From assembly GCF_001884065.1 (NCBI RefSeq), contig NZ_MACH01000127.1:1-64000 (forward strand): 64,000 nucleotides of DNA. The letters are read 5' to 3'. Below the pieces are notes generated by a model that saw only the letters and a list, made by a program, of their open reading frames with translations, searched no databases and had not been told where the DNA came from. This DNA comes from Bacillus proteolyticus (GTDB taxonomy: Bacteria; Bacillota; Bacilli; Bacillales; Bacillaceae_G). Positions 34,576 through 46,154 of the stretch are shown here, one piece after another. Position 1 is the first letter of the stretch. Every line of letters starts with the position of its first letter. Made by a program: the position numbers and the translations under genes.

Positions 34576-35852
34576 TCTTGATCATAAATATTAATTCCAG
34601 CCTCATGTAACATCCATTCAATATGAACACCGTATCCTGACGTTGGATCATTTACAAATACATGTGTAACAGCACCAATTACTTTCCCATTTTGTACAAT
34701 TGGACTTCCACTCATCCCTTGTACAATACCACCCGTTTTTGCTAGTAAACGTTTGTCTGTCACTTTTATAACCATACCTTTTGTAGCTGGGAACTTTTGC
34801 GGTACCGTACTAACAACTTCAATATCAAACGCTTCAACTTTATCTTGATCAATAACTGTTAATATTTTCGCTGGTCCTTCTTTTACTTGATGGGATAATG
34901 CGATAGGCATTGCTTTATCCATTATGCCGTTTGTCATATTTGTATTTAATTTTCCAAAGATACCATACGGGCTATTTATTGTAATATTACCAATCACTTC
35001 ACGATCCGGTGAAAATCTTGCTAATTTTTCTCCTGGATTCCCGTGACTTCCTCTTTCAATAGAGGTTACGGTCGAGCGCATAATTTGTCCATCTTCTACT
35101 TGAATTGGCTTTTTTGTATCATTATCAGAAATGACATGACCAAGTGCCCCGTATTTCATGGAATCCGGATGAACAAATGTCATTGTTCCAATTCCAGCTG
35201 CCGAGTCACGAATATATAAACCAATACGATAAGACGATTCCCCGCTGTCTTTTTGTGGCGTTAACTTAGTACGAATGTATTTTCCATCTCTTAGCAAAAC
35301 AAGATTAAGCGGTTCACCTGTTTCTCCACTATTATGAATAAATGGCGCTACATCACTCATTCTTTCAATTGTTTTCCCATTAATTGCAGTAATCATATCC
35401 CCAATCTGTACACCAGCTGTTTCACCAGGAGATACTTTACCCTTTTCAGTTTGAATTAAATGATGGCCTACAACAAGTACACCTTTTGTGTTCAATTTCA
35501 CACCAATCGATTGTCCACCGGGGATAACTTTAAAATCTTTTAATACTTTTACATTTACTTTTTTCACTGGAAAACCAGCGAGTTGAAACACCATATCAGC
35601 TTCACCATTTTGGTGAGAATTCACCATAAGCTCTTGTTCATTTGAACTTACTGTAAATACATTACGATTTGTAGATGAAGCCTTAAAAACTGGTAATGAT
35701 GCTATTTCTGATTGTTGTCCTTCAAAAACAACAAGTTGCTTCGGGGATGAAATAAACGTTCGAAGCGGTTTAAAACACCCAATAAAAACTAAAGAAACAA
35801 GGAGACAAAGACCTATTATTTTTCGAAATCTTTCTAATTTCAATTTGTTCAC
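34560..35852 (-). CDS. spoIVB: SpoIVB serine peptidase
   Basis: A 430-residue S55 peptidase made in the forespore and exported to the intermembrane space, where it triggers pro-sigma-K processing. Seen: an N-terminal membrane anchor ([15 protein letters not shown]), a PDZ domain around [12 protein letters not shown], and the peptidase domain with catalytic Ser381 in [11 protein letters not shown] 35852 is preceded by AGGAG at eight bases. It lies directly upstream of spo0A and downstream of recN, as in B. subtilis. Confidence 0.95.
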   Translation of the reverse strand: MNKLKLERFRKIIGLCLLVSLVFIGCFKPLRTFISSPKQLVVFEGQQSEIASLPVFKASSTNRNVFTVSSNEQELMVNSHQNGEADMVFQLAGFPVKKVNVKVLKDFKVIPGGQSIGVKLNTKGVLVVGHHLIQTEKGKVSPGETAGVQIGDMITAINGKTIERMSDVAPFIHNSGETGEPLNLVLLRDGKYIRTKLTPQKDSGESSYRIGLYIRDSAAGIGTMTFVHPDSMKYGALGHVISDNDTKKPIQVEDGQIMRSTVTSIERGSHGNPGEKLARFSPDREVIGNITINSPYGIFGKLNTNMTNGIMDKAMPIALSHQVKEGPAKILTVIDQDKVEAFDIEVVSTVPQKFPATKGMVIKVTDKRLLAKTGGIVQGMSGSPIVQNGKVIGAVTHVFVNDPTSGYGVHIEWMLHEAGINIYDQEKKAS

Positions 35853-35954
35853 TCTCCTCGCTCCTACCCCACATTCAGCCTCTTGGCTTCACTTTTTAAT
35901 CTCTCCTTGCAGTGCTTTATTTATAACCGGAAGAATTAAGAAATCATCATTTGA

Positions 35955-35983
35955 GAAAAAAAGCTATCCATTACTGGATAGCC
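35955..35983 (-). terminator. Terminator of recN
   Basis: CTATCCA / TGGATAG hairpin followed on the reverse strand by CTTTTTTTC; it overlaps the recN stop codon at 35971. Confidence 0.75.
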
Positions 35984-37710
35984 TCTGCTGTCTGTTTGAA
36001 ATGATGTGCTTGCGTAAGTAACTCTTTCGCATGCTCTGTCGTTAAATCTGTAATTTCCACACCAGAAATCATCCGAGCAATTTCTGTTACTTTTTCATCC
36101 GTACTTAGCACCGTAACAGATGTAATCGTCCGATCATTCGCCACTTGTTTTCTAATAAATAAATGCGAGTCCGCCATTGAAGCTACCTGAGGTAAGTGCG
36201 TAATACAAAGTACTTGCGAGTTTACCGATACACGATAGATTTTTTCCGCAATAGCCTGTGCAACCCGACCACTCACACCTGTATCCACTTCATCAAAAAT
36301 AACTGAAGCAACACCTTGATGCTTAGAAAAAATACTTTTTAAAGCCAAAATAATACGAGATAACTCTCCGCCAGAAGCAACCTTTGAAAGCGGCTTTAAC
36401 GGTTCACCAGGGTTCGTTGAAATATAAAACTCCACGTGATCGTAGCCATCCGCCGTAAGTTTCACCGGTGTTCCTTCTACAAGAGGTTCTTCTGCATTTC
36501 CTTCCCGCTTCATTATTCTCACTTCAAATTTTGTTTTTTCCATATATAATTCTTTTAATTCTTGATGAATAGCGTTTGTAAGATGGTCTGCCAGTTCATG
36601 ACGCATATCACTTAACAACGTTGCTTCTTTTAAGATAACACCTTCTAATCCCTTTAGCTGCTTTCTCGTCGTTTCAATATGTACGTCTTTATTTTCAATT
36701 GTAAAAATTTCTTGTTCAATTTTATCAGCATACGCTAAAATCTCTTCTACAGTATTTCCATACTTTCTCTTTAACATACGGATTTCATTCAACCGTGTTT
36801 CAATTTCATCTAAACGTTTCGGATCATATTCCATCATATCTAACTTTTCTCTAAGCTGATATGCAACTTCTTCTAATAAGTAATAGCTATTTGCAATTGA
36901 ATCATGGTTTTCTTGATACGCCTCATCTAAATGCGTAATACTCTCCATTTGGCTCATTGCATTCCTTACATGATCTAGCCCTTGGCTGTCCCCACTCAAC
37001 GAACGATACGCATCCCCTAACGCTTTATAAATCTTTTCAAAATTGGATATTTTCAATCGTTCCTCAGTCAATTCATATTCTTCATCCATTTTTAAATCTG
37101 CCTTACGAATTTCTTCATGTTGGAATTGAATTAAATCTAGACGATGAGCCATTTGTTGTTCATTTTCACTTAAAGATTTCAGCTGTTTTTTTAATTTTTC
37201 ATAGTCTCCGTATACGTTCTGGTATGTGTCTAATTGTTTAACAATACGATCTCCATCAAAATGATCTAACATAAACATATGACGCTCTTCATTCATTAAA
37301 TCTTGCGTTTCATGCTGTCCATGTATATCAACAAGCGTTTTTCCAATCTCTTTTAATATACTAAGTGTAACAAGCTTCCCATTTACACGGCATACACTTT
37401 TTCCGTTCGCAGCAATATCACGTTTCAAAATAATCATGCCATCTTCTATTTCTATATCTAATTCTTCTGCCTTTGCGATACATGGATGCTTATCATCTTC
37501 TACATAAAATAAACCCTCTATTTCAGCCTTTTCTGTTCCATATCGAACAAACTCCGCTGAACCACGGCCGCCAACAAGCAAACTAATCGCATCAATAATA
37601 ATCGATTTTCCAGCTCCTGTTTCACCACTTAAAACGGTTAAACCTTTTTGAAAAGAAATATTTAATGCCTCAATAATAGCAAAGTTTCTGATCGATAATT
37701 CCGATAACAA
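35971..37710 (-). CDS. recN: DNA repair protein RecN
   Basis: A 579-residue SMC-like ATPase: Walker A GETGAGKS at residues 29-36, long coiled coils in the middle third (KLKKQLKSLSENEQQM and others), the signature ASGGELSR and Walker B VIFDEVDTGVSG in the C-terminal part. It acts early at DNA double-strand breaks. TTG 37710 is the start (MLSELSIRNFAIIE), nine bases after GAGGTG; the longer frame to 37776 has no better ribosome site. Confidence 0.95.
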   Translation of the reverse strand: MLSELSIRNFAIIEALNISFQKGLTVLSGETGAGKSIIIDAISLLVGGRGSAEFVRYGTEKAEIEGLFYVEDDKHPCIAKAEELDIEIEDGMIILKRDIAANGKSVCRVNGKLVTLSILKEIGKTLVDIHGQHETQDLMNEERHMFMLDHFDGDRIVKQLDTYQNVYGDYEKLKKQLKSLSENEQQMAHRLDLIQFQHEEIRKADLKMDEEYELTEERLKISNFEKIYKALGDAYRSLSGDSQGLDHVRNAMSQMESITHLDEAYQENHDSIANSYYLLEEVAYQLREKLDMMEYDPKRLDEIETRLNEIRMLKRKYGNTVEEILAYADKIEQEIFTIENKDVHIETTRKQLKGLEGVILKEATLLSDMRHELADHLTNAIHQELKELYMEKTKFEVRIMKREGNAEEPLVEGTPVKLTADGYDHVEFYISTNPGEPLKPLSKVASGGELSRIILALKSIFSKHQGVASVIFDEVDTGVSGRVAQAIAEKIYRVSVNSQVLCITHLPQVASMADSHLFIRKQVANDRTITSVTVLSTDEKVTEIARMISGVEITDLTTEHAKELLTQAHHFKQTAEAIQ

Positions 37711-37932
37711 TGCCCCATTCACCTCGTTATAAACTAATCCCCTACTAAGGGCTTTTTTTAAGTACTCTTCATTCAAATAGTTATACTATATGTTTATATG
37801 TATAAATTACTCATCTAACCCGCTCCATTGTACCAAACATTCGTTTTACGGGTCAATCCACCTATTTTCTAACTTTATTTAAAGAAAATATTATATTGCA
37901 TTTAATAATTCATATTTTTAACCAATAAAAAT

Positions 37933-37981
37933 ATCTTGTTTACTTTCCACTTTACAGAGGAAAGTAAACAAGATTTTTTTG
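37933..37981. terminator. Strong terminator of argR
   Basis: Perfect 16-base stem ATCTTGTTTACTTTCC / GGAAAGTAAACAAGAT directly after the argR stop, with A- and T-runs on either side. Confidence 0.9.
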
Positions 37982-38431
37982 TTACAGCATATTTAAGAAA
38001 CGATCAGAGACAACACCTGTATCTTCAGGTGTACGGCAAATAATTAAGCAAGTATCATCACCACAAATGGTTCCGATAATCTCATCCCACTCTAAATGAT
38101 CAATAAGTGCCCCAAGTGAATGAGCGTTACCAGGCAATGTTTTTAGCACAAGCATATGTCCTGCCGTGTCTAATTTTACAAATGAATCCACTAGATTTCG
38201 TTTTAATTTTTGCAACGGGTTAAATCGTTGATCTGCTGGTAAGCTATATTTATAGCGTCCATCATGTAATGGCACCTTAACTAAGTGCAGTTCTTTAATA
38301 TCGCGCGATACTGTTGCTTGCGTTACATTAAATCCCTCATTACGTAAAATATCAACTAGTTCATCTTGTGTTTCAATTTCTTTGTTCGCAATAATTTCCC
38401 TGATTTTAATATGGCGCTGACCTTTATTCAT
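37982..38431 (-). CDS. argR: Arginine repressor/activator ArgR (AhrC)
   Basis: A 149-residue regulator, the same length as AhrC of B. subtilis. The N-terminal winged helix includes [19 protein letters not shown]; the C-terminal oligomerisation and arginine-binding domain ends with [16 protein letters not shown]. It represses arginine synthesis and activates catabolism in response to arginine. ATG 38431 ([14 protein letters not shown]) is seven bases after GAGGTG. ARG-box-like DNA before artP in this window could be a target. Confidence 0.95.
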   Translation of the reverse strand: MNKGQRHIKIREIIANKEIETQDELVDILRNEGFNVTQATVSRDIKELHLVKVPLHDGRYKYSLPADQRFNPLQKLKRNLVDSFVKLDTAGHMLVLKTLPGNAHSLGALIDHLEWDEIIGTICGDDTCLIICRTPEDTGVVSDRFLNML

Positions 38432-38573
38432 ACATTTGCACCTCACACTATCTCTTACCATAGTTTAAACATTGGTATACTTCACTTATTTATGTTAACG
38501 TATAATTCGTTTCTTGTACACAATTGTTTTTACAATCATTATACAATTACAACAAAAAGAGGAACAACATATG

Positions 38574-39413
38574 TTATTCCCCTTTCCCTTTTTGTTTTAG
38601 AACGTCATGCGCTTCTGTAACAACTTGCTCAATAGAAACCGGCGAATGATTTTCGCCATTCTCACGCTCTCCATGCCATTTTAGATGGATTAAAAATTCA
38701 ATATTACCATCCCCGCCCGTAATTGGCGAGAATGTTAAACCTTCGACATCATAGCCTTCCTTCAGAGCAAAATCGACAATCATTTCCACGACAGCTTCAT
38801 GTACTTTTCTATCACGAACAATGCCTTTTTTCCCAACTTGGTCTCGTCCAGCTTCAAACTGCGGTTTAATTAATGCAGCTACGTCACCATTTAACATAAG
38901 CATTGTTTTTAAAACCGGCAATATTAGCTTTAATGATATAAATGAAACATCGATACTTGCAAACTGAGGTAAACCGCGCTCTAAGTCTGCCGGTGTCACG
39001 TAACGGAAGTTCGTTCGTTCCATCACAACAACACGCTCATCTTGACGCAATTTCCACGCAAGTTGATTATATCCTACATCTAATGCATAAGATAACTTCG
39101 CTCCATTTTGAAGCGCACAATCTGTAAAGCCACCAGTTGATGAACCAATATCTATCATAACTTTATCTTGTAAATCAAGTTGAAATATCTCTAATGCCTT
39201 TTCAAGTTTATAACCACCACGGCTTACATATGGCATAACTTGCCCTTTCACCGTAATCTCTGTATCTTGTGAGATTTTCTCTCCTGGCTTATCGAGTCTC
39301 ATTTCATTCGCATATACGAGCCCTGCCATAACAGCACGTTTAGCCTTCTCACGCGTTTCTATAAGTCCTCGCTCTACTAATAGTACATCTACTCTTTCTT
39401 TTTTTACGCTCAT
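38574..39413 (-). CDS. yqxC: TlyA-family rRNA 2'-O-methyltransferase
   Basis: A 279-residue protein: S4 RNA-binding domain (RVDVLLVERGLIETREKAKRAVMAG) followed by a FtsJ-type methyltransferase domain with the SAM motif DIGSSTGGFTDCALQNGA. Members methylate ribose in rRNA; some were named haemolysins. It starts three bases after dxs ends. Confidence 0.92.
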   Translation of the reverse strand: MSVKKERVDVLLVERGLIETREKAKRAVMAGLVYANEMRLDKPGEKISQDTEITVKGQVMPYVSRGGYKLEKALEIFQLDLQDKVMIDIGSSTGGFTDCALQNGAKLSYALDVGYNQLAWKLRQDERVVVMERTNFRYVTPADLERGLPQFASIDVSFISLKLILPVLKTMLMLNGDVAALIKPQFEAGRDQVGKKGIVRDRKVHEAVVEMIVDFALKEGYDVEGLTFSPITGGDGNIEFLIHLKWHGERENGENHSPVSIEQVVTEAHDVLKQKGKGE

Positions 39414-39416
39414 TTG

Positions 39417-41309
39417 TTACGCCCTTTTTTGTTTTGATGGAATCATTGTATGAATACGGTCTACAACAGCATCTGTCGTTAAACCAATTTCTTCCAATAA
39501 TTTTGTTACACTACCGTGCTCTATGAAACGGTCTGGAATACCCATTCTTTCAATTAATGCACTATGGTATCCATTTTCAGATGCAAATTCAACTACTCCT
39601 GTTCCAAAACCTCCGATTAAACAAGCTTCTTCAATCGTTAAAATCGGTATATTTTTTCCTAAAAGCTCATGTAAATATGCTTCATCCATTGGTTTAATAA
39701 AGCGAGCATTCACTACTTTGACTGAAACTCCAGCCTTTTCAAGACGCTCAGCTGCTTCCATTGCCATCGGAATTGTCGTACCAAACGTTAAAATTGCTGC
39801 TTGTGTGCCTTCTTTTAACGTTTCCCATGAACCAATTGGAATCGCCTTTAATTCTTCATCCATATGAACGCCAAGTCCATTACCGCGCGCATAACGCAAA
39901 GCAATCGGTCCATCTTCATATTGCATCGCCGTATAGACTAAATGTTGACCTTCATTTTCATCTTTCGGCATCATAAGCACCATATTCGGCAAGTGACGTA
40001 AAAACGCGATGTCAAATACACCTTGATGCGTTTCACCGTCTGCTCCTACTAATCCAGAGCGATCTATTCCAATGAAAACATTTAAATTTTGACGACAAAT
40101 ATCATGAACAACTTGGTCATATGCTCTTTGTAAAAATGTTGAATAAATTGCTAAGAATGGCTTCATCCCTTGTGTTGCCATACCAGCCGCCATTGTTGTG
40201 GCATGCTGCTCTGCAATACCTACATCAATCATGCGATCCGGAAATTCTTTTTGGAATTTCTCAAGTTTCGATCCAACAGGCATTGCAGGCGTAATTGCAA
40301 CGATACGTTCATCCGTTCTCGCTAGCTTAAGCACTGTTTCACTAACAACAGCACTCCATGCTGGTGCAACTTCCTTCGGTTTAACGAAGTCACCTGACTC
40401 GATTTTATACGGTCCTGTTCCATGCCAAGTTCCAATAACGTCACTCTCAGCTGGTTTATAACCTTTTCCTTTTTTCGTAATTACATGAACAAGTACTGGG
40501 CCTTTTGTTTTCTTTGCATATTGCAACGTTTCGAATAACTTTTCATAATCATGCCCATCGACCGGACCTAAATATGTAAAGCCTAATTCTTCAAAAAAGA
40601 CGCCTGATACTAGTAAATATTTTAGACTATCCTTTATTTTCTCTGCTGTCGCAGCAACTTTCCCGCCAACTGCTGGGATTTTCTTCAATATATACTCTAA
40701 TTCATCTTTTACCCAATGGTACTTCCCTGCGGTACGTAAACGACCAAGTACATTATGAAGCGCACCGACGTTTGGTGCAATTGACATTTCATTGTCATTC
40801 AAAATAACAATCATGTCCGTTTTTTCATGACCAATATGGTTTAATGCCTCTAAAGCCATTCCGCCTGTTAATGCACCATCTCCAATGATTGGTATAACGT
40901 ATTCTTCCGTTTTCTTTAAATCACGCGCTAGAGCCATTCCCATTGCAGCAGATAGTGACGTCGAACTATGACCAGTTTCCCAAACATCATGCTCACTCTC
41001 GCAGCGTTTTGGGAAACCACATAGACCTTGGTATTGCCTTAATGTGCCGAATTCTTTGGCACGCCCTGTTAAAATTTTATGTACATAGGATTGATGTCCT
41101 ACATCCCATAAAAACTTATCCTTCGGACTATCAAATAATTTATGCAGAGCAATTGTGAGTTCTACTACACCTAAATTAGGTGCAATATGTCCACCTGTTT
41201 GAGAGAGCTCTTCAACTAAAAACTTACGAATATCCTCACTCAACCCCTCTAGTTCACTAATAGACATATCTTTCAAAAAACTAGGGTTTTGAATTTGCGT
41301 TAGATCCAC
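39417..41309 (-). CDS. dxs: 1-deoxy-D-xylulose-5-phosphate synthase
   Basis: A 630-residue thiamine diphosphate enzyme that joins pyruvate and glyceraldehyde 3-phosphate, the first step of the MEP isoprenoid route. [13 protein letters not shown], the TPP motif [15 protein letters not shown] and the transketolase core [15 protein letters not shown] are visible. GTG 41309 ([11 protein letters not shown]) gives the length I recall for B. anthracis; GTG 41318 is a possible longer start. The ribosome site is weak (AGTGAG). ispA, the next isoprenoid gene, lies 308 bases upstream. Confidence 0.95.
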   Translation of the reverse strand: MDLTQIQNPSFLKDMSISELEGLSEDIRKFLVEELSQTGGHIAPNLGVVELTIALHKLFDSPKDKFLWDVGHQSYVHKILTGRAKEFGTLRQYQGLCGFPKRCESEHDVWETGHSSTSLSAAMGMALARDLKKTEEYVIPIIGDGALTGGMALEALNHIGHEKTDMIVILNDNEMSIAPNVGALHNVLGRLRTAGKYHWVKDELEYILKKIPAVGGKVAATAEKIKDSLKYLLVSGVFFEELGFTYLGPVDGHDYEKLFETLQYAKKTKGPVLVHVITKKGKGYKPAESDVIGTWHGTGPYKIESGDFVKPKEVAPAWSAVVSETVLKLARTDERIVAITPAMPVGSKLEKFQKEFPDRMIDVGIAEQHATTMAAGMATQGMKPFLAIYSTFLQRAYDQVVHDICRQNLNVFIGIDRSGLVGADGETHQGVFDIAFLRHLPNMVLMMPKDENEGQHLVYTAMQYEDGPIALRYARGNGLGVHMDEELKAIPIGSWETLKEGTQAAILTFGTTIPMAMEAAERLEKAGVSVKVVNARFIKPMDEAYLHELLGKNIPILTIEEACLIGGFGTGVVEFASENGYHSALIERMGIPDRFIEHGSVTKLLEEIGLTTDAVVDRIHTMIPSKQKRA

Positions 41310-41480
41310 ACGGATCACTCACTTTCATTTCATAATCTGTCAACATGTCAAATATTATAAGAAACATTTACACAACACAAGAAATTCTCTTTCTATTCTT
41401 TTTATCTTGTCCTGCTTTCAGAAAACACTTCCATTTTTTTCACTTATCATATTATACATCATATTTCTTTACGCGATGAA

Positions 41481-41513
41481 AAAAATAGCCGCTAACACGA
41501 AGTGATAACGGCA
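41481..41513 (-). terminator. Terminator downstream of ispA
   Basis: Imperfect hairpin GCCGTTATCAC ... GTGTTAGCGGC followed on the reverse strand by TATTTTTTT. It lies in the 308-base gap between ispA and dxs, which otherwise shows only AT-rich promoter-like sequence. Confidence 0.6.
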
Positions 41514-41617
41514 ATGTAATCTACATATATTTTTGCCAATAACAAGAAAAGAAAAACCTTTTCCTACATTTATATCATAAAATGATGAATGACTCAACAA
41601 ATGAAAACGCTGTTATA

Positions 41618-42511
41618 TTAGTTATTACGTTTTGCGATTAAATCACAAATAGATAGTAAATATTCATCTTGTAATTGCAAGGAGCTAATAGAATCTTTTG
41701 CTTTTGCAATTGTCTCCTCTAAAATAGATTTCGCTCTATCTACAGTAAATAACGTCGTATATGTGCTCTTTTCGTTGGAAGCATCACTACCAATCGGTTT
41801 TCCAATCTCTTCTTCTGTTCCTTCTACATCCAAAATATCATCTCTAATTTGGAAAGCTAGACCGATATATTTCGCAAATGCAAGTAGCTTCTCTTCTTGC
41901 TCTTCTGTCGCATTAGAAATTATCGCTCCTGCAAGTACAGCAAACTCAAGCAGTTTACCTGTTTTATGCTTATGGATGTACTCTAATTCATTAATTGTAA
42001 GTCGTTTTCCTTCAGCTTCCATATCTGCTACTTGTCCAGCAACCATTCCTTCAGGTCCTGCTGCTTTCGCAAGTTCAAGTACAAGCCTTACTTTTTTTTC
42101 AGCAGAGATTTCTTTATGCTCATAGGCCATAATAACTTGAAAAGCATATGTCAACAAACCATCTCCTGCTAAAACTGCCATTGCTTCACCAAATACTTTA
42201 TGATTTGTAGGCTTTCCTCGTCTTAGATCATCATCATCCATACAAGGTAAATCATCGTGAATTAACGAATATGTATGAATCATTTCAAGGGCACAAGCTG
42301 CACCCACTCCAAGATTTTTTTCTTTCCCAAACGCTTGTAACGTTGCAAATAAAAGTAACGGGCGGAGACGTTTCCCACCCGCTTCCAAAGAATATGCCAT
42401 CGCTTCACGAAGCACATTTGGACATTGTAATTCATTTGCATAGCTTACAAGCTTTTCTTCTACGAAAGTTTTACTCTCTTTCAAAAAAGCATCAAAAGCT
42501 ATATGTGTCAC
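41618..42511 (-). CDS. ispA: Farnesyl diphosphate synthase
   Basis: A 297-residue prenyl synthase with both aspartate-rich motifs: HDDLPCMDDDD near residue 84 and IRDDILDVEG near 222, plus GGKRLRPLL. It condenses isopentenyl units to C15, used for undecaprenyl phosphate and quinones. The start GTG 42511 overlaps the xseB stop (TAGTG), so translation is coupled. Confidence 0.95.
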   Translation of the reverse strand: MTHIAFDAFLKESKTFVEEKLVSYANELQCPNVLREAMAYSLEAGGKRLRPLLLFATLQAFGKEKNLGVGAACALEMIHTYSLIHDDLPCMDDDDLRRGKPTNHKVFGEAMAVLAGDGLLTYAFQVIMAYEHKEISAEKKVRLVLELAKAAGPEGMVAGQVADMEAEGKRLTINELEYIHKHKTGKLLEFAVLAGAIISNATEEQEEKLLAFAKYIGLAFQIRDDILDVEGTEEEIGKPIGSDASNEKSTYTTLFTVDRAKSILEETIAKAKDSISSLQLQDEYLLSICDLIAKRNN

Positions 42512-42741
42512 TATGCTTCATCTCCTAAAGCAGTAAACGGTTTAAGCTCTCCATCTTCCCCAAGGATAACTGCCATTTGTTCTTGTACATCTTTCAATTT
42601 CTCATCACAAAGCTTAGATAATTCCATACCTTCTTTAAAGTAAGAAATCGCTTCTTCTAAAGGTACATCACCTTGTTCAAGCTTAGAAACGAGATGCTCA
42701 AGTTGCGAAATTGCTTCTTCAAAACTTAACTTATTTTCCAC
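42511..42741 (-). CDS. xseB: Exodeoxyribonuclease VII small subunit
   Basis: A 76-residue helical protein with the family core [36 protein letters not shown]. It binds XseA and is required for activity. The start overlaps the end of xseA by 11 bases, and its end overlaps ispA by one. Confidence 0.95.
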   Translation of the reverse strand: MENKLSFEEAISQLEHLVSKLEQGDVPLEEAISYFKEGMELSKLCDEKLKDVQEQMAVILGEDGELKPFTALGDEA

Positions 42742-44089
42742 TATTCAATTCACGCTCCTCTATGCTTGATACGCTACAATCTAGTATTCCATCTTGTAAT
42801 TGAACTGAAACAGCATCTCCAAGGCTAACATCTTTCACACTTTTTAACACTTGCTTCTCTTCATCATATACAAGCCCATACCCTCTCATCATTACTTTGA
42901 GTGGACTTAATGCTTCAAGCTTTTGAGCAGCTCTCACAAATGCAAACTCCTTCATCTGAAGTAAGGTTTGCATTTCACGTTGCAATTGCTTTTGCAACGT
43001 TTCAATTGCCGTTTTCGTTTGTATAATTTTTTGAGATGGGTGGTGCTTTTCTAAATAAAATGAAAGTTGCTTTAATTGATTTACTTTTTTATCTATATAA
43101 CGCTCTTTCGCTAAAACAAGTTGTTCAAGAGCCCTGTCTAGCTGCTCTTCTTTTTGTTCATACACTTGCCTTGGATAACGGAACGCATAAGATTTTTGTA
43201 ACACTTGTAGTTTTTCTTCTTTTTTATGTACTCTCTCTCTCATTGCTCTTTGCAATCTCAGAGTTCTTTGTAATACCTTTTCTTGTAACTCTATAATATT
43301 AGGTACCGCCAGCTCAGCTGCTGCAGTCGGTGTTGGTGCACGTAAATCCGCAACAAAATCTGCGATTGTAAAATCTGTTTCATGGCCTACAGCCGAAATA
43401 ATCGGAATCTCACTTGTAAAAATTGCTCTTGCAACTACTTCCTCATTAAAGGCCCACAATTCTTCAATAGAGCCTCCACCACGTCCTACAATTAAAACGT
43501 CAATATCTCCCATTTCATTCGCTGTACGAATCGCTTGTACAATCGAGGGAGCTGCTGACTCCCCTTGTACAAGTACTGGAAAAACAATAACATTCCCAAT
43601 TGGGTAACGACGTTTAATTGTTGTTATAATATCGCGAATCGCTGCTCCTGTTGGCGACGTGATTACACCTATTGTTTTAGCATACGGAGGAATTATTTTT
43701 TTATAAACTTGAGAAAACAAGCCCTCTTCCTCTAAACGAACTTTTAATTGCTCATAAGCTAAATGCAAGTTTCCAATTCCATCAGGCTGCATGTCTTGAA
43801 TATAAATTTGATAAGAACCACTCGCCTCGTAAACAGAAATCTTTCCTTTTACAAGTACTTTCATTCCATTTTCCGGTCTGAATTTAATGTTACGATTATG
43901 ACCCGCAAACATAACCGCTGCAATTCTTGCATTTTCATCTTTCAATGTAAAATACATATGACCACGGCTATGATATTTGAAGTTGGAAATTTCTCCTTTT
44001 AACCAAACAGACTGCAAATGCGGATCATACTCTATTTTTGTTTTAATATAGCGTGTTAATGCTGTAACGGTTAAATATTGTTTCTCCAT
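42731..44089 (-). CDS. xseA: Exodeoxyribonuclease VII large subunit
   Basis: A 452-residue nuclease subunit: N-terminal OB fold ([20 protein letters not shown]), a catalytic domain with [14 protein letters not shown] and [38 protein letters not shown], and a long coiled coil in residues about 270-380. It degrades single-stranded DNA to oligonucleotides. It follows folD by 26 bases. Confidence 0.95.
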   Translation of the reverse strand: MEKQYLTVTALTRYIKTKIEYDPHLQSVWLKGEISNFKYHSRGHMYFTLKDENARIAAVMFAGHNRNIKFRPENGMKVLVKGKISVYEASGSYQIYIQDMQPDGIGNLHLAYEQLKVRLEEEGLFSQVYKKIIPPYAKTIGVITSPTGAAIRDIITTIKRRYPIGNVIVFPVLVQGESAAPSIVQAIRTANEMGDIDVLIVGRGGGSIEELWAFNEEVVARAIFTSEIPIISAVGHETDFTIADFVADLRAPTPTAAAELAVPNIIELQEKVLQRTLRLQRAMRERVHKKEEKLQVLQKSYAFRYPRQVYEQKEEQLDRALEQLVLAKERYIDKKVNQLKQLSFYLEKHHPSQKIIQTKTAIETLQKQLQREMQTLLQMKEFAFVRAAQKLEALSPLKVMMRGYGLVYDEEKQVLKSVKDVSLGDAVSVQLQDGILDCSVSSIEERELNSGK

Positions 44090-44115
44090 TGCTCTCTCCT
44101 CATAGCCGATTCAAC

Positions 44116-44976
44116 TTATTGACAAACAACACCTGCACGCTTTGCAGACTCCACAGTGTTGTGAAGAAGCATTGTAATAGTCATTGGGCCGACTCCTTTT
44201 GGCACAGGCGTAATGTATCCTGCAACGTCTAATACGTTATCAAAATCAACATCACCACAAAGTTTTCCTGTCTCTAAACGGTTAACACCAACATCAATTA
44301 CAACTGCACCTTCTTTAATATAATCAGCTGTTACCATCTTCGCTCTTCCAACAGCTACGATTAAAATATCAGCTAACTTCGATAATTCTTTTATATTTTG
44401 CGTCTTTGAATGACAATATGTGACAGTTGCATTTTCATTTAAAAACAGTTGTCCCACCGGTTTACCAACAATATTACTTCTTCCGATTACAACAACATGT
44501 TTTCCAGAAATATCAAGATTTGTTTCTTTTACTAATTCCACAATACCGTGCGGTGTACATGGAAGGAATGTATCTTGTCCCGTCATCATACGTCCAACGC
44601 TGATTGGGTGAAATCCATCTACATCCTTTTCAGGTGAAATTCTTTCAATGATAGCTTTTTCTTCAATATGTTTTGGTAAAGGTAATTGTACTAATATGCC
44701 ATTAATACGGTCGTCTCCATTTAAGCGATCGATTTCAGCAAGCAAACGCTCCTCAGTAATCGTTTCAGGAAGTTCAATTAGCTCTGAATAAATTCCTACT
44801 TGCTCACAGCCTTTTTCTTTTCCTTTTACATAAGAACGCGATGCTGGGTCTTCTCCAACTAAAATAACTGCTAATCCTGGTACAATCCCTTGCTCTTTTA
44901 ACTTCACAACTTCTTCTTTTAATTGTGCTCGTTTTTTCTCCGCAACTTCATTTCCTTTGATGATTACTGCTACCAT
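44116..44976 (-). CDS. folD: Methylene-tetrahydrofolate dehydrogenase / cyclohydrolase
   Basis: A 286-residue bifunctional enzyme of one-carbon metabolism. [18 protein letters not shown] has the catalytic Tyr and Lys region, GILVQLPLP and the NADP site [13 protein letters not shown] are typical, and [15 protein letters not shown] closes the domain. It lies 23 bases after nusB. Confidence 0.96.
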   Translation of the reverse strand: MVAVIIKGNEVAEKKRAQLKEEVVKLKEQGIVPGLAVILVGEDPASRSYVKGKEKGCEQVGIYSELIELPETITEERLLAEIDRLNGDDRINGILVQLPLPKHIEEKAIIERISPEKDVDGFHPISVGRMMTGQDTFLPCTPHGIVELVKETNLDISGKHVVVIGRSNIVGKPVGQLFLNENATVTYCHSKTQNIKELSKLADILIVAVGRAKMVTADYIKEGAVVIDVGVNRLETGKLCGDVDFDNVLDVAGYITPVPKGVGPMTITMLLHNTVESAKRAGVVCQ

Positions 44977-44999
44977 TTTAAGATTCCCCCTTAAAGAAA

Positions 45000-45392
45000 T
45001 TACAGTGTATCTTTTATATTAGATAAAACGCCGTTAATAAAACGACGAGATTCCTCATCCCCAAATGTTTTTGCAATTTCAATCGCTTCGTTAATTGTTA
45101 CATTGTGTGGAATTTCTTCCATGTATTTCATTTCATACACAGCTACACGTAAAATACTGCGATCGACAATACTAATACGCTCAAGCTTCCACTTCTTTAA
45201 ATTTTGACGAATTGCTGCGTCAATCTCTTCTTTGTTGTCTACAAATCCTACAACAAGTGATTCTAGAAACTCATTTGTTTCTTCACCTTCATCTAGCGTA
45301 TTTTCCACCGCTACTTTCGGTTCTAATTCACCTGTAATATCCATTTGGTATAATGCTTGCATAGCTCTTTCTCTAGCCGTCCTACGTTTCAT
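45000..45392 (-). CDS. nusB: Transcription antitermination factor NusB
   Basis: A 130-residue all-helical protein starting [20 protein letters not shown], with the RNA-binding Arg-rich start and [24 protein letters not shown]. It works with NusE (S10) in antitermination at rRNA operons. GGAG precedes ATG 45392. First gene of the nusB-folD-xseA-xseB-ispA row. Confidence 0.96.
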   Translation of the reverse strand: MKRRTARERAMQALYQMDITGELEPKVAVENTLDEGEETNEFLESLVVGFVDNKEEIDAAIRQNLKKWKLERISIVDRSILRVAVYEMKYMEEIPHNVTINEAIEIAKTFGDEESRRFINGVLSNIKDTL

Positions 45393-45702
45393 TGTAACTC
45401 TCCTTTATACTTCAAGTCTTTCCTTATGCTTTGTTATATTATTATAATTTATAAGCCGTCAATTCACTTACTCTTGTAGTTTTCATTGATTTTCCAACCT
45501 TATAATACAATGATAATAACACAATTTATCGTTTCACACACGGGGTACAAGGCTGAAAAATAATAAAAAGATTAACTTCAAGTTCCATATCTTATCACAA
45601 TGTACGTTTTTTGGAAAAATGAAACATTCTCTTTTATATTTCTTATTTTTTGAAATAGTATAATAATTTAGAGGTTTTTAATTTGTGAAGAAATGCAACG
45701 AT
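45393..45702. other. Intergenic region between yqhY and nusB
   Basis: About 310 bases, AT-rich, with promoter-like sequence for nusB near 45420-45510 on the reverse strand. No reading frame with a ribosome site and no strong hairpin was found. Confidence 0.4.
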
Positions 45703-45735
45703 AAAAAAGGCACCTATGTTACTAGGCACCTTTTC
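45703..45735 (-). terminator. Terminator of accBC-yqhY
   Basis: AAAAGG-CA-CCTA / TAGG-CA-CCTTTT hairpin with a two-base internal mismatch, followed on the reverse strand by TTTTTTATCG; four bases after the yqhY stop. Confidence 0.65.
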
Positions 45736-45739
45736 ACTC

Positions 45740-46132
45740 TTACACTGGTTCGATTTCTGTTTTTTGTGTTTCGAATGTTACGCCAACGATGTGAACATTC
45801 ACTTCTTTTGGCTCAAGTCCTGTCATTGTAAAGAGTGCCTGGCGTATATTGTCTTGAATTTTTTGTGCAACAACTGGAATTGCTACACCAAAATACATAA
45901 CAACATAAAGGTCAACAATAATATCTTCGTTTGCTAACTCAACCTTTACACCTTTACCGTGATTTTTCTTACCTAACTTCTCAACAACATCTGTAGCAAA
46001 ATTACCACGCATTGCCGCTACACCTTCTACTTCAGCAGCTGCAATACCTGCAATTACTTCGATTACTTCTGGTGCAATTTCTACTTTTCCAAGAGTTGTA
46101 TCTTGACCCATATCTAACATATGTTCAGCCAT
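45740..46132 (-). CDS. yqhY: Asp23/Gls24 family protein YqhY
   Basis: A 130-residue Asp23 family protein: GKVEIAPEVIEVIAGIAAAEVEGV at the start and VVAQKIQDNIRQALFTMTGL near the end. It is always found with accBC in Firmicutes; in B. subtilis its loss upsets acetyl-CoA carboxylase balance, which suggests it tunes the first step of fatty acid synthesis. It starts 22 bases after accC. Confidence 0.93.
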   Translation of the reverse strand: MAEHMLDMGQDTTLGKVEIAPEVIEVIAGIAAAEVEGVAAMRGNFATDVVEKLGKKNHGKGVKVELANEDIIVDLYVVMYFGVAIPVVAQKIQDNIRQALFTMTGLEPKEVNVHIVGVTFETQKTEIEPV

Positions 46133-46154
46133 GAAAAAAACCTCCTTTAATGTA

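Noticed and set aside
36957-37241. Plus-strand frame opposite recN
   Set aside because: Shadow of a coiled-coil coding region; no ribosome site.
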